From the NCBI GenBank assembly GCA_947482805.1, contig CANKLK010000035.1:1-16778 (forward strand): a stretch of DNA of 16,778 nucleotides, in the 5' to 3' direction. The first letter of the stretch is position 1, and every line of letters begins with the position of its first letter. Shown here in pieces: positions 1 through 7,171 of the stretch. Position numbers and translations under genes: made by a program. The DNA is from Flavobacteriaceae bacterium. GTDB lineage: Bacteria > Bacteroidota > Bacteroidia > Flavobacteriales > Flavobacteriaceae. Under the pieces are notes generated by a model, which was not told the origin of the DNA, searched no databases, and saw only the letters and a program-made list of their open reading frames with translations.

Positions 1-359
1 TCTTCATAGCTGATTTCAGCACCAAGTTGTCTCAATGCATCTACTAAAATTTTAATGGGTCTTTCTTTCATTCGAGAAGAACCTGTCAACACTACTTCAC
101 GGTTTTCTTGTTTAGCAAAAAATGCTGTTAGAAATCGCATGGCCGTTCCGGCATGGTGTACTTCGACAAGCTCAGTTTGACTATCTGTAGAAAGCGCTTC
201 AGCCATCACTTCCGAATCATCCGAATTAGATGTGTTTTCCAAAATCAAATTTGGATACAATGCCTGAAGCAACCATAACCTGTTGGTTTCTGATTTGCTT
301 CCGGTGATTGAGATTGCCGATTGAAGATTAACGATTGAAGATTTTAGATGTAAATTCAT
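1..359 (-). CDS. aroA: 5-enolpyruvylshikimate-3-phosphate synthase, N-terminal part (3' end outside window)
   Basis: The sixth shikimate-pathway enzyme, joining shikimate-3-phosphate and PEP in the cytosol. Only 119 codons are present; the gene leaves the window at position 1. Visible family motifs are the shikimate-phosphate site GSKSETNR (residues 20-27), SNSDDS (44-49), the PEP-loop AGTAMRF (70-76) and LTGSSRMKERP (91-101). The start is the ATG at 357-359, which puts the GSKSE motif about 20 residues in, as expected. Two stretches look like repeats read as protein: residues about 3-16 come from 7-nt-period DNA (312-353), and residues 60-67 (SQTELVEV) come from a REP-like palindromic sequence (159-181) just before the conserved HHAGTAMR. 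It is probably last in the transcript rsgA-dtd-MazG-like-aroA. Identity is secure; the effect of the repeats on the protein is unknown. Confidence 0.95.
   Translation of the reverse strand, partial: MNLHLKSSIVNLQSAISITGSKSETNRLWLLQALYPNLILENTSNSDDSEVMAEALSTDSQTELVEVHHAGTAMRFLTAFFAKQENREVVLTGSSRMKERPIKILVDALRQLGAEISYE
159..181. repeat. REP-like sequence in frame in aroA
   Basis: The plus strand contains CTTCGACAAGCTCAG followed by TTTGAC. I recognise this core as a widespread short repeat of Flavobacteriaceae intergenic DNA. Here it is translated as SQTELVEV, immediately before the HHAGTAMR motif. Confidence 0.65.
312..353. repeat. Heptanucleotide-period repeat inside aroA 5' coding end
   Basis: Six consecutive 7-nt units of the pattern GATTnnn on the plus strand: GATTGCC, GATTGAA, GATTAAC, GATTGAA, GATTTTA, GATGTAA. 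On the minus strand they encode roughly residues 3-16 of AroA. Confidence 0.85.
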
Positions 360-362
360 AAG

Positions 363-436
363 TTATTAAGCAGAGATACAGAGAGAAGCACGAAGATAAA
401 AAGAGAAAATCTTAATACTTAATACTAAAATCTTAC
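363..436. repeat. Short-period repeats between aroA and the MazG-like gene
   Basis: Purine-rich imperfect repeats built on CAGAGA/GAAGA (about 369-409) are followed by two 7-nt units CTTAATA (411-424). No promoter or terminator was recognised here. Confidence 0.5.
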
Positions 437-438
437 TA

Positions 439-765
439 CTACTTCAGTTTATCATTATCATGATGTCGGTCGTGATCGCGGTTCGTTTTTAAATCCATTT
501 TTTTATCAAAAGCGGCTTGCAAATCGATTCCGGTTTGGTTAGCCAAACACAAAACTACAAAAACCACATCGGCTAATTCTTCACCAAGATCTTTATTTTT
601 ATCGCTTTCTTTTTCCGATTGTTCTCCGTAGCGGCGTGCAATGATTCGGGCAACTTCGCCTACTTCTTCTGTGAGTTGCGCCATGTTGGTTAGTTCGTTG
701 AAGTAGCGAACTCCGTGGTTTTTAATCCAATTGTCTACTTCTAGTTGGGAGTTTTTTAGGTTCAT
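439..765 (-). CDS. MazG-like nucleotide pyrophosphohydrolase
   Basis: A 108-residue all-alpha NTP pyrophosphohydrolase of the MazG/dUTPase superfamily, which hydrolyses (d)NTPs, often aberrant ones, to NMP and PPi. The metal-binding pattern is visible as EEVGE (33-37) followed by EELAD (62-66). The C-terminus is His/Asp-rich and probably disordered. The start is taken as the ATG at 763-765. An upstream TTG in the same frame would overlap dtd by 23 nt, whereas this ATG follows the dtd stop codon (767-769) by one base, suggesting translational coupling. The true substrate cannot be read from sequence. A house-cleaning role fits its neighbour dtd, but that is inference. Confidence 0.85.
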   Translation of the reverse strand: MNLKNSQLEVDNWIKNHGVRYFNELTNMAQLTEEVGEVARIIARRYGEQSEKESDKNKDLGEELADVVFVVLCLANQTGIDLQAAFDKKMDLKTNRDHDRHHDNDKLK

Positions 766-766
766 A

Positions 767-1219
767 TTATTCCTTATTTTTTGTATCAATAATTATAGTA
801 ACCGGTCCGTCATTAAGCAGTGCAACTTTCATGTCGGCTCCAAATTTTCCGGTTTGTACTTTCTTGCCTAATTCGGTTTCCATTTGTATTATAAAAGCTT
901 CATATAGCGGAATGGCAACTTCAGCTTTTGCCGCTTTGATATAAGAAGGTCGATTTCCTTTTTTAGTGTTAGCGTGCAAGGTAAACTGACTGACGATTAT
1001 CATGTCACCACCAACTTCTTTCAGCGATAAATTCATCACGTCGTTTTCATCTCCAAAAATTCTTAGATTGGCAATTTTTGACGTTAACCAATTAAGGTCT
1101 TCGTTGTTATCAGCATCTTCAAAACCAACTAAAACCAACAATCCTTTTTGGATATTGGCAACAACTTTATTGTCTATTGTAACGGAACAGGAAGAAACTC
1201 TTTGGATTACAGCTTTCAT
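767..1219 (-). CDS. dtd: D-aminoacyl-tRNA deacylase
   Basis: Hydrolyses D-amino acids (and glycine mischarged on tRNA-Ala) from tRNA in the cytosol. It is 150 residues, the usual length for bacterial DTD. Motifs seen: the start MKAVIQRVSSCSV, the active-site strand SQFTLHANTKKGNRPSY (residues 93-109) and the C-terminal GPVTIIID that carries the cross-subunit cis Gly-Pro motif. The start is the ATG at 1217-1219, because the family begins MKAVIQRV. An in-frame ATG at 1259-1261 would add 14 residues encoded by the upstream repeat. It lies between rsgA and the MazG-like gene and is probably cotranscribed with both. Confidence 0.95.
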   Translation of the reverse strand: MKAVIQRVSSCSVTIDNKVVANIQKGLLVLVGFEDADNNEDLNWLTSKIANLRIFGDENDVMNLSLKEVGGDMIIVSQFTLHANTKKGNRPSYIKAAKAEVAIPLYEAFIIQMETELGKKVQTGKFGADMKVALLNDGPVTIIIDTKNKE

Positions 1220-1222
1220 TAA

Positions 1223-1296
1223 TAAAGTCTTAAAGTTAAAAAGTCGGAAGTCGGAAGCCATTTTACGTTTGACTTTATGACTTTAGACCTTTGACT
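1223..1296. repeat. Palindromic heptad repeat, copy A (rsgA-dtd spacer)
   Basis: Left half: AAGTC-type units with their G at 1227, 1235, 1243, 1250 and 1257 (spacing 8, 8, 7, 7). Right half: GAC-type units at 1271, 1279, 1286 and 1293 (spacing 8, 7, 7). The halves are complementary, so the element can fold on itself. A second copy with identical left spacing lies at 11331-11408. Confidence 0.8.
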
Positions 1297-2272
1297 ATTT
1301 TCGGGTTTCATCGCTCGCAATTCGGTCATCGTTAAACACATCTTGTCGGTAATTTTCGTCGTCGCCTTCCAAAATTTTTAAGTAACTATTGTAGCGAGAC
1401 CAAGCTATTTTGTTTTCTTCTAATGCTTTTTTGACAGCGCAATTTGGTTCTTCTTTGTGTAGGCAATTATTGAATTTACATTCGTCTTGCAACTTAAAGA
1501 ATTCAGGAAAATAGCCACTCACTTCTGAAGGTTCCATATCTACAATTCCAAAACCTTTTATTCCTGGCGTATCAATTATTTTGGCATCAAATGATAAGTC
1601 ATACATTTCGGCAAACGTAGTGGTATGCTGTCCTTGCTTACTTTGTTCGGAAATGTTTTTTGTTTTTAGGCTCAAATTGGGTTCTAATGCATTTACCAAA
1701 GTAGATTTTCCAACGCCAGAATGTCCGGAGAACATAGATACTTTTCCTATCATCATGCCTTTTAATTCATCTAAACCTTTCTTTTCTAAAGCCGAGACTT
1801 TTAAAAATTTATATCCAATTTCTGAATAGATATATTGCAAATACAATTGTTCATCAGTCATGGCATCATCGAATGTATCTATCTTATTGAAAACCAAAAT
1901 GGCTTCAATGCCATACGCTTCAGCAGTTACCAAAAATCGATCTATAAAACTGGTTGTGGTTGGCGGATTATTGATGGTAATCAAAAGAAAAACAATATCA
2001 ATATTGGACGCAATAATATGGGTTTGCTTAGAAAGATTTACCGATTTTCTGACGATATAATTCTTTCTATCGTGAATGTTGTGAATTGTTCCGGTTACTG
2101 CATCTGAGTTTTCATCTAATTCATAATCTACTATATCACCAACCGCAATTGGATTGGTGCTTTTTATTCCCTTCATTCGGAATTTTCCTTTGATTCGGCA
2201 TTCCATAAAATCGCCTTGATCTGATTTTACTGTGTACCAACTTCCGGTAGATTTATAAACGAGTCCTGTCAA
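1295..2272 (-). CDS. rsgA: Ribosome small-subunit biogenesis GTPase RsgA
   Basis: A circularly permuted GTPase that binds the 30S subunit late in its maturation. At 325 residues it shows all three parts. An OB-fold N-terminus occupies about 1-70. The permuted GTPase order is G4 NKID (129-132), G5 SALEKKG (160-166), G1 GHSGVGKST (183-191), G2 HTTTF (216-220) and G3 DTPG (234-237). A C-terminal zinc knuckle has C265, C270, H272 and C278. The start is a TTG at 2270-2272: an in-frame stop lies three codons upstream, and the next ATG (residue 23) would delete part of the OB fold. It is first in the run rsgA-dtd-MazG-like-aroA. A heptad repeat sits immediately before the start codon. Confidence 0.95.
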   Translation of the reverse strand: MTGLVYKSTGSWYTVKSDQGDFMECRIKGKFRMKGIKSTNPIAVGDIVDYELDENSDAVTGTIHNIHDRKNYIVRKSVNLSKQTHIIASNIDIVFLLITINNPPTTTSFIDRFLVTAEAYGIEAILVFNKIDTFDDAMTDEQLYLQYIYSEIGYKFLKVSALEKKGLDELKGMMIGKVSMFSGHSGVGKSTLVNALEPNLSLKTKNISEQSKQGQHTTTFAEMYDLSFDAKIIDTPGIKGFGIVDMEPSEVSGYFPEFFKLQDECKFNNCLHKEEPNCAVKKALEENKIAWSRYNSYLKILEGDDENYRQDVFNDDRIASDETRK

Positions 2273-2278
2273 AATTAA

Positions 2279-2306
2279 TTATGAATTACAAGTTATGAAT
2301 GACAAA
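2279..2306. repeat. Heptad repeat before rsgA
   Basis: Four 7-nt units on the plus strand: TTATGAA, TTACAAG, TTATGAA, TGACAAA. They fill the 5' untranslated region of rsgA and overlap its predicted promoter. Confidence 0.7.
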
Positions 2307-2310
2307 GGTA
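2303..2310 (-). promoter_or_regulatory. Putative -7 promoter box for rsgA
   Basis: The minus strand reads TACCTTTG, a full match to the Bacteroidetes TAnnTTTG box. It would place the transcript start about 24 nt before the TTG start codon. No clear TTG -33 box lies at the right distance, so the call is tentative. Confidence 0.4.
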
Positions 2311-2352
2311 AAAAAATGCAACTGTTATCATATCTAAAGTTATTGAATAAAA

Positions 2353-2378
2353 AAAAGTTGCTATCTCTAGCAACTTTT
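2353..2378 (-). terminator. Intrinsic terminator of the small secreted-protein gene
   Basis: An 11-bp perfect stem (AAAAGTTGCTA with TAGCAACTTTT) with loop GAGA. On the minus strand it is followed by a T run (A2349-A2356 on the plus strand). It lies 22 nt after the stop codon of the gene at 2400-2924. Confidence 0.9.
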
Positions 2379-2399
2379 GAATATTTAGGATAAAAATAT

Positions 2400-2924
2400 T
2401 TAGTATTTATAAGCAACTCCGGTTTTGATAGCTTGAGAACCACCAAGTGCATTTGAGTTTGCACCAACAGTAGTTTTATCTGCCGTTAATAAAACGAATG
2501 GACATCCTTGTTTTGCTGCGTCCATTTTAAGTTTCTTTTGTGCTTTTTTATCTCCAGTATTTCCAGTTTGGAAGTTGATTAATCCTGTTTTACCACGAAC
2601 TTCGCCCACTTTTTTCAAACCTGAGATATATCCTTTGTCTTCTAGAATAACCACTTTTTCCCAATCGTCTTCTCCGTTGATAACGATTTTTTCTGTTACA
2701 TCTTCTTGTCTTTTTGTTTTTCCGTAAATAATTTTTTCTACTGCATATTTACCGATTGTGTTTTCTGCATCTTCTCCATCATACTTAAAGACAATTGTAT
2801 ACTCATCTATACGAATAACTTTTCCTTCCACAGCTTCTCCACTGTGTTTGTAAATTTTGTCATTTTGTGCGTTTGCAACATTCAAACCTAGAGCAAACAC
2901 AACCATTAAAAGAATTTTTTTCAT
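2400..2924 (-). CDS. Secreted protein of unknown function
   Basis: A 174-residue protein I do not recognise as a named family. Residues 1-19 (MKKILLMVVFALGLNVANA) form a clear signal peptide with a signal peptidase I site ANA before Q20, so the mature protein is periplasmic or exported. The mature N-terminal half contains GEAVEGKVIRIDEYTIVFKY and KYAVEKIIYGK, a short beta-rich pattern. The C-terminal third is Lys/Gly rich, has a single Cys (GCPFVLL) and ends GVAYKY. It is a single-gene unit: the aromatic operon terminator lies upstream (2978-3002) and its own terminator downstream. No lipobox or outer-membrane beta-barrel pattern was seen. It is real because of the signal peptide, the A-rich region before the start and the terminator; its function is unknown. 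Confidence 0.8.
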   Translation of the reverse strand: MKKILLMVVFALGLNVANAQNDKIYKHSGEAVEGKVIRIDEYTIVFKYDGEDAENTIGKYAVEKIIYGKTKRQEDVTEKIVINGEDDWEKVVILEDKGYISGLKKVGEVRGKTGLINFQTGNTGDKKAQKKLKMDAAKQGCPFVLLTADKTTVGANSNALGGSQAIKTGVAYKY

Positions 2925-2977
2925 TTTTAAAATTTTAATATTAATAGATTTTTTTATTTAAGTGACAATAATACAAA

Positions 2978-3002
2978 AAACCTACGTCTTTATCGTAGGT
3001 TT
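2978..3002 (-). terminator. Terminator of the aromatic amino acid operon
   Basis: A 9-bp stem AAACCTACG / CGTAGGTTT with a 7-nt loop, continued by a T run on the minus strand (A2975-A2980 on the plus strand). It lies 21 nt after the stop codon of the DAHP synthase gene. Confidence 0.88.
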
Positions 3003-3023
3003 AATAAAAATAAATAATTTTAA

Positions 3024-4106
3024 TTAACCATTAATGATTTTTTCCTGATGGCTGATACTTTCCTGATGAATGGCTTTGAAAATTTTAAGAATAAACTCTT
3101 CGCTCAGTCCTTTTTCTTCTCCATCTAAAATCATTTTCCCTAGAATTTCATTCCATCTTTTGTTTTGTAAAACGGCTACGTTTTTTTCTTTCTTTAAAGC
3201 CCCAATTTGTTCTGCCACTTTCATTCTATTGCCAAGTAATTCTAATAATTTACTATCAGCAATATCAATATTGGCTCTAAGTTTTATCATTTTTGTATTA
3301 AAATCATCATCTTCTGTAGTTACTTTTTTAACTTTCAAATCTTCAAAAATCTGTTTCAAAACGGTTGGTGTAACTTGTTGAGCGGCGTCGCTCCATGCAT
3401 TATCTGGGTCAACATGCGTTTCGATCATTAATCCATCATAATTTAAATCTAATGCTTGTTGTGACACTTCAAGTATCATATCTCTTTGACCTGTAATATG
3501 CGATGGGTCACAAATCAAGGGTAAATCAGGAAAACGGCTTTGTAATTCGATAGCAATTTGCCATTCTGGAATGTTTCTGTATTTTGTTTTTTCATAAGTC
3601 GAAAATCCTCTGTGAATTACCCCTAGTTTTTTAATTCCGGCATTATATAGACGTTCAACGCCACCAATCCACAAGGCCAAATCTGGATTTACCGGATTTT
3701 TTACCAAAACAATTTTATCCGTTCCTGCTAAAGCATCGGCAATTTCCTGAACGGCAAACGGATTTACCGTCGTTCTAGCGCCAATCCAAAGCACATCAAT
3801 ATCGTGTTCTAAAGCTAATTTTACGTGCGTTGAATTCGCAACTTCAATAGCCATTAACAATCCTGTTTCGGATTTAGCCTTTTGCAGCCATTTTAAACCA
3901 ATTTCTCCAACACCTTCAAAACCTCCTGGACGCGTTCTTGGTTTCCAAATTCCGGCACGAAAAATACTAACATCGGTATCTTTTAATTCGTGCGCAATTC
4001 TCAATACTTGATCTTCTGTTTCTGCGCTACATGGCCCAGCAATTACTAATGGATGTGAGAGATTGAAATCTTCTAACCATTTTTTGTTTTCTGTTGTAAT
4101 ATTCAT
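3024..4106 (-). CDS. Bifunctional DAHP synthase / chorismate mutase
   Basis: Catalyses the first shikimate step (PEP + erythrose-4-phosphate to DAHP) and chorismate to prephenate. It is 360 residues from the ATG at 4104-4106; an upstream in-frame TTG lies in repeat DNA. The N-terminal KDPG/KDO8P-synthase-like barrel (about 5-260) shows GPCSAET (24-30), KPRTRPGGFEG (55-65), IGART, KNPVNPDL, CDPSHITG (200-207) and ETHVDPDNAWSD, giving Cys, His, Glu and Asp metal ligands. The C-terminal 85 or so residues are an AroQ-type helical chorismate mutase (KLRANIDIADSKLLELLGNRM, QNKRWNEIL). A mutase domain at the C-terminus is the Bacteroidetes arrangement known from Porphyromonas gingivalis; in Bacillus it is N-terminal. 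It is last in the pheA-aminotransferase-tyrA operon. In known enzymes of this type the mutase product prephenate inhibits the synthase; that is assumed, not visible here. Confidence 0.95.
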   Translation of the reverse strand: MNITTENKKWLEDFNLSHPLVIAGPCSAETEDQVLRIAHELKDTDVSIFRAGIWKPRTRPGGFEGVGEIGLKWLQKAKSETGLLMAIEVANSTHVKLALEHDIDVLWIGARTTVNPFAVQEIADALAGTDKIVLVKNPVNPDLALWIGGVERLYNAGIKKLGVIHRGFSTYEKTKYRNIPEWQIAIELQSRFPDLPLICDPSHITGQRDMILEVSQQALDLNYDGLMIETHVDPDNAWSDAAQQVTPTVLKQIFEDLKVKKVTTEDDDFNTKMIKLRANIDIADSKLLELLGNRMKVAEQIGALKKEKNVAVLQNKRWNEILGKMILDGEEKGLSEEFILKIFKAIHQESISHQEKIING

Positions 4107-4121
4107 AATTTTTTTGTTTTG

Positions 4122-4203
4122 AGCCAAAAGCTATTAGGCAAGAGGCAAAAGTTTTACTTTATTTATTAATTCTTCTATTGGTTAATGGCTAATCCCTTTT
4201 GCC
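4122..4203. repeat. Inverted heptad repeat between tyrA and the DAHP synthase gene
   Basis: The left arm has 7-nt units AGCCAAA, AGCTATT, AGGCAAG, AGGCAAA (4122-4149). The right arm has TATTGGT, TAATGGC, TAATCCC, TTTTGCC (4176-4203), which is the left arm inverted with mismatches. The right arm runs into the tyrA stop codon (4189-4191) and its last codons. Confidence 0.75.
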
Positions 4204-5037
4204 CAAAATTTCTTTTATTCTATTAGTATTTCCCATTTCATGAAAAATTTGCTCATAATTATCGCTTTCTAACAACTCTTTGAATTGCGATAAATTGGCA
4301 ATATATTCTTCTAATGATTTTACGACGTACTTTTTATTTTGTTTGAAAATTGGCGTCCACATGGCCGGTGAACTTTTAGCCAATCTAACTGTACTATCAA
4401 ATCCACTTCCAGCCATGTCAAAAATATCTTTTTCATCTTTCTCCTTCTCTATGACTGTTTTCCCTAACATAAACGAACTGATATGTGACAAATGAGACAT
4501 ATAAGCAATATGTTTATCATGCGATTTTGGTTCCATATACCGTATTCTCATTCCCAAATCTTTGAACAATTTTAGTCCTTTTTCCTGTAATTTAAAAGTG
4601 GTTTTTTCTACTTCGCAAATGATATTAGTTTTATCTATAAATAAATTTCTAATTGCGGCCGTAGGTCCTGAAAATTCAGTTCCAGCAATAGGATGCGTAG
4701 CTAAAAAGTTTCTTCTTTTTGGGTGATTTACCATTGCTTCACATATTGGACTCTTAGTAGAGCCAACATCAAAAACTAGTGTGTCTTCTGAAACCAAATG
4801 CAAAACTTTTGGTAAAAGCTCCAAAGCAGTATCTACTGGAACGGCTACAATTACAAAATCAGCATCAATAACCTCTTTTAATTCCGCTTTTTCATGGATG
4901 ATTCCAAGTTCAACTGCGTGTTCCAAATGGTTTTCATTGGCATCAACACCAATGATTACGGCATCTTTATTAAATGCCTTAATATCTAATGCCATTGAAC
5001 CACCAATTAAACCAATTCCTATAATATATACCTTCAT
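4189..5037 (-). CDS. tyrA: Prephenate dehydrogenase
   Basis: Oxidatively decarboxylates prephenate to 4-hydroxyphenylpyruvate, the tyrosine branch. It is 282 residues, the length of a monofunctional enzyme without mutase or ACT domains. The N-terminal Rossmann fold has GIGLIGGS (residues 7-14) and the acidic residue after the second strand in GVDAN. The catalytic region shows DVGSTKSPI (90-98), HPIAGTEFSGP (115-125) with the catalytic His115, and the helical C-terminal part AGSGFDSTVRLAKSSPAMW (209-227) with Arg218. It starts 9 nt after the aminotransferase stop codon, so the two are cotranscribed. It ends with a TAG inside a heptad repeat. Cofactor preference for NAD over NADP is suggested by the Asp of GVDAN, but is not certain. 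Confidence 0.95.
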   Translation of the reverse strand: MKVYIIGIGLIGGSMALDIKAFNKDAVIIGVDANENHLEHAVELGIIHEKAELKEVIDADFVIVAVPVDTALELLPKVLHLVSEDTLVFDVGSTKSPICEAMVNHPKRRNFLATHPIAGTEFSGPTAAIRNLFIDKTNIICEVEKTTFKLQEKGLKLFKDLGMRIRYMEPKSHDKHIAYMSHLSHISSFMLGKTVIEKEKDEKDIFDMAGSGFDSTVRLAKSSPAMWTPIFKQNKKYVVKSLEEYIANLSQFKELLESDNYEQIFHEMGNTNRIKEILGKRD

Positions 5038-5046
5038 TTTACTCTT

Positions 5047-6189
5047 TTAAAATCTATCTATTGCCTGTTGAATTTTTTCTTCGGTAACACAAAGAGAAAA
5101 TCGAATATAACCTTCGCCATTGTTGCCAAATATAGTTCCCGGGGTAATGAAAATATGTTTTTCAATTAATACTTTATCAATAAATTCTTCAGATAAAATT
5201 CCAGCAGGAAGCTTTGCCCAAACAAACAACCCAACACCATTTTTATCAAAAACACAATTCAGTTTTTCAGCCAACTTAAAAATCAGGTTTCTTCTTTTAG
5301 TATAAATTTCATTCTGCTTTTCGAACCAATCGTTTCCTAATTTTAAAGCCTCTATTGCCCCTTTTTGAATGCCGTAAAACATCCCACTATCGACATTGCT
5401 TTTTACTTTAAGAACAGCATCAATCAAGGTTGTATTTCCTAAAACCATTCCTACTCGCCATCCTGCCATATTATAGGTTTTGGATAGTGAATTTAATTCA
5501 ATTGCAATGTCTTTTGATCCTTCTATTTGCAATATTGACAATGGCTTCCCATTCAAAACAAAACTGTACGGATTGTCATTTACAATTAGGACATTGTGCT
5601 TTTTCCCAAATGCAATAAGCTTTTGAAACAGTTCCAAAGTGCCATTTGCGCCTGTTGGCATATGCGGATAGGAAACCCACATCAGTTTTACTTTTGACAA
5701 ATCTAATTTTTCTAAAGCATCGAAATTAGGTTGCCAATTGCTTGTTGCTGTCAAATCATAATACACTGCTTTTGCCTGAATTAATTCGGTTACCGAAGCG
5801 TAGGTAGGATAGCCAGGATTTGGAATTAAAACTTCATCACCTTGATTTAAAAAAGCCAAAGAAATGTGCATAATTCCTTCTTTGGAACCCATTAGCGGCA
5901 GAATTTCAGTATTGAAATCCAAGTCGACATTGAAATGGTTTCTATAAAAATCAGCCATGCCTTTTCGCAATTCCGGTAAGCCTTGATAACTTTGATATTC
6001 GTGCGCTTTGTCATCGAACATGGCTTTTTGCATGGCTTCGATAACCTTAATATCCGGAGCTAAATCGGGGCTACCAATTCCCATATTGATTACCAGCTTT
6101 CCTTCTGCTGTAAGTTGGCGTACTTCTCTCAATTTTCGGGAGAAATAATATTCTTGAACACTATTTAATCTTATTGCTGTTTGTATCAT
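5047..6189 (-). CDS. Class I PLP-dependent aminotransferase (probable aromatic aminotransferase)
   Basis: A 380-residue fold-type I aminotransferase. From the ATG at 6187-6189, the PLP lysine lies in SLSKTYNMAGWRVG (Lys237), DN of NDNPYSF is the pyridine-nitrogen contact, GSKEG binds the phosphate, and Arg363 in IRFSL binds the substrate carboxylate. SYPHMPTGA stands where many relatives have NYPNNPTG. The in-frame codon at 6199-6201 is GTG within repeat DNA, so the ATG is preferred. Its place between pheA and tyrA, with 9 nt to tyrA, suggests it transaminates phenylpyruvate and 4-hydroxyphenylpyruvate. The same subfamily includes diaminopimelate-type and alanine aminotransferases, so specificity rests on context only. 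Confidence 0.88.
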   Translation of the reverse strand: MIQTAIRLNSVQEYYFSRKLREVRQLTAEGKLVINMGIGSPDLAPDIKVIEAMQKAMFDDKAHEYQSYQGLPELRKGMADFYRNHFNVDLDFNTEILPLMGSKEGIMHISLAFLNQGDEVLIPNPGYPTYASVTELIQAKAVYYDLTATSNWQPNFDALEKLDLSKVKLMWVSYPHMPTGANGTLELFQKLIAFGKKHNVLIVNDNPYSFVLNGKPLSILQIEGSKDIAIELNSLSKTYNMAGWRVGMVLGNTTLIDAVLKVKSNVDSGMFYGIQKGAIEALKLGNDWFEKQNEIYTKRRNLIFKLAEKLNCVFDKNGVGLFVWAKLPAGILSEEFIDKVLIEKHIFITPGTIFGNNGEGYIRFSLCVTEEKIQQAIDRF

Positions 6190-6197
6190 TTTTTTTG

Positions 6198-6237
6198 CCA
6201 CAGATTTAGCGGATTTAACAGATTTTCACTGATGGAT
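6198..6237. repeat. CACAGATTT-type repeat between pheA and the aminotransferase gene
   Basis: Imperfect repeats of about 10 nt on the plus strand, CACAGATTTAG, CGGATTTAA, CAGATTTTCA, CTGATGG. The unit resembles the palindromic element at 14101-14159 in the met operon. Confidence 0.6.
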
Positions 6238-6247
6238 TTTGTCATTG

Positions 6248-7165
6248 TTATTGTTTTCTGTTTCTGTATTCGCCTAACACTTTGAAATGATTAGTCATAA
6301 TAGCTAAAATTTTCATTGCTTTTTCATAATGTTTGTACTTCTCAAAAACCACGTCCACAAAGAATGAATACTGAAAAGGCGTTTCTATAATTGGCATAGA
6401 CTGGATTTTGGTTAAGTTCAGTTTGCAATTCGTCATCACGTTTAAAACGGTAGCCAAACTTCCCGGAGAGTCATCTAACTCAAATTTTAAAGACGCTTTA
6501 TTGATTTTTTCCGTGGTTATTATTGTTTCTTTTAAGTTGGAAGGAACCAATTTATTACTATTTTGAGAATTTCTTGAATCACTTCCTAAATCGGATTGTT
6601 CTTTATGTAAAACATTAGCCTCTTTGCTGATGATAAAAAAGCGCGTCATGTTGTTGTTTACCGTTTGGATTTCGGGTGCAATAATGGTTAAATCGTACAT
6701 TGAAGCTGCTGCTTTACTGCCAATGGCAGCAATACCTTTGAGTTGTTTTTGGTGAATTCTTCTGGCTGTTTCAGCAGTGTCTTTGTCTTCAACTAATTTA
6801 ATTTTTGGATGCTTTTTTAAAAATTCCATACATTGTAACAACGCCATCGGATGCGAATGTACTTCTTGGATTTCGCTTAATTTTTGACCGTTGAGCACCA
6901 TTAAGTTCTGAATAATATCCAAATAGTATTCGCCTATAATGTGCAACTCATTTTTGTCAATCAAAGCGTAATTCGGAATAATTGAACCCGCAATAGAATT
7001 CTCAATAGCCATTACCGCCAGTTGTGATTTGTCGTTCAGTAAACTATCAACCAACGCGTCAAACGACAGGCATTCATTCACAGCTACATTTTGGTGAAAA
7101 TATTCCTGTGCTACCTGATGATGAAATGAGCCTTTAATTCCTTGTATTGCAATTTTTGTTTCCAT
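6248..7165 (-). CDS. pheA: Prephenate dehydratase
   Basis: Converts prephenate to phenylpyruvate. It is 305 residues with no chorismate mutase domain, since that activity is fused to the DAHP synthase three genes downstream. The dehydratase domain (about 4-182) carries AIENSIAGSI (53-62), the LVEDKDTAETARR helix and the catalytic NNMTRFF (171-177, Thr174). An ACT domain (about 224-300) has LDDSPGSLATVL (230-241) and NLTKIQSMPI; the usual ESRP motif is altered to IQSMP, so Phe feedback inhibition is likely but not certain. The linker between domains (about 182-222) is unusually long, Ser/Asn/Lys-rich and probably disordered. It is first gene of the aromatic operon. Its start codon lies 6 nt after the T run of an attenuator hairpin, and a Phe/Tyr-rich leader peptide precedes that hairpin. 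Confidence 0.95.
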   Translation of the reverse strand: METKIAIQGIKGSFHHQVAQEYFHQNVAVNECLSFDALVDSLLNDKSQLAVMAIENSIAGSIIPNYALIDKNELHIIGEYYLDIIQNLMVLNGQKLSEIQEVHSHPMALLQCMEFLKKHPKIKLVEDKDTAETARRIHQKQLKGIAAIGSKAAASMYDLTIIAPEIQTVNNNMTRFFIISKEANVLHKEQSDLGSDSRNSQNSNKLVPSNLKETIITTEKINKASLKFELDDSPGSLATVLNVMTNCKLNLTKIQSMPIIETPFQYSFFVDVVFEKYKHYEKAMKILAIMTNHFKVLGEYRNRKQ

Positions 7166-7171
7166 ATATCC

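Noticed and set aside
439..789. Longer N-terminus for the MazG-like protein
   Set aside because: The extension starts at TTG and overlaps dtd; the internal ATG at 763-765 fits family length and spacing.
1835..2107. Plus-strand reading frames opposite rsgA
   Set aside because: They are shadows of the GTPase coding sequence and have no start context or promoter.
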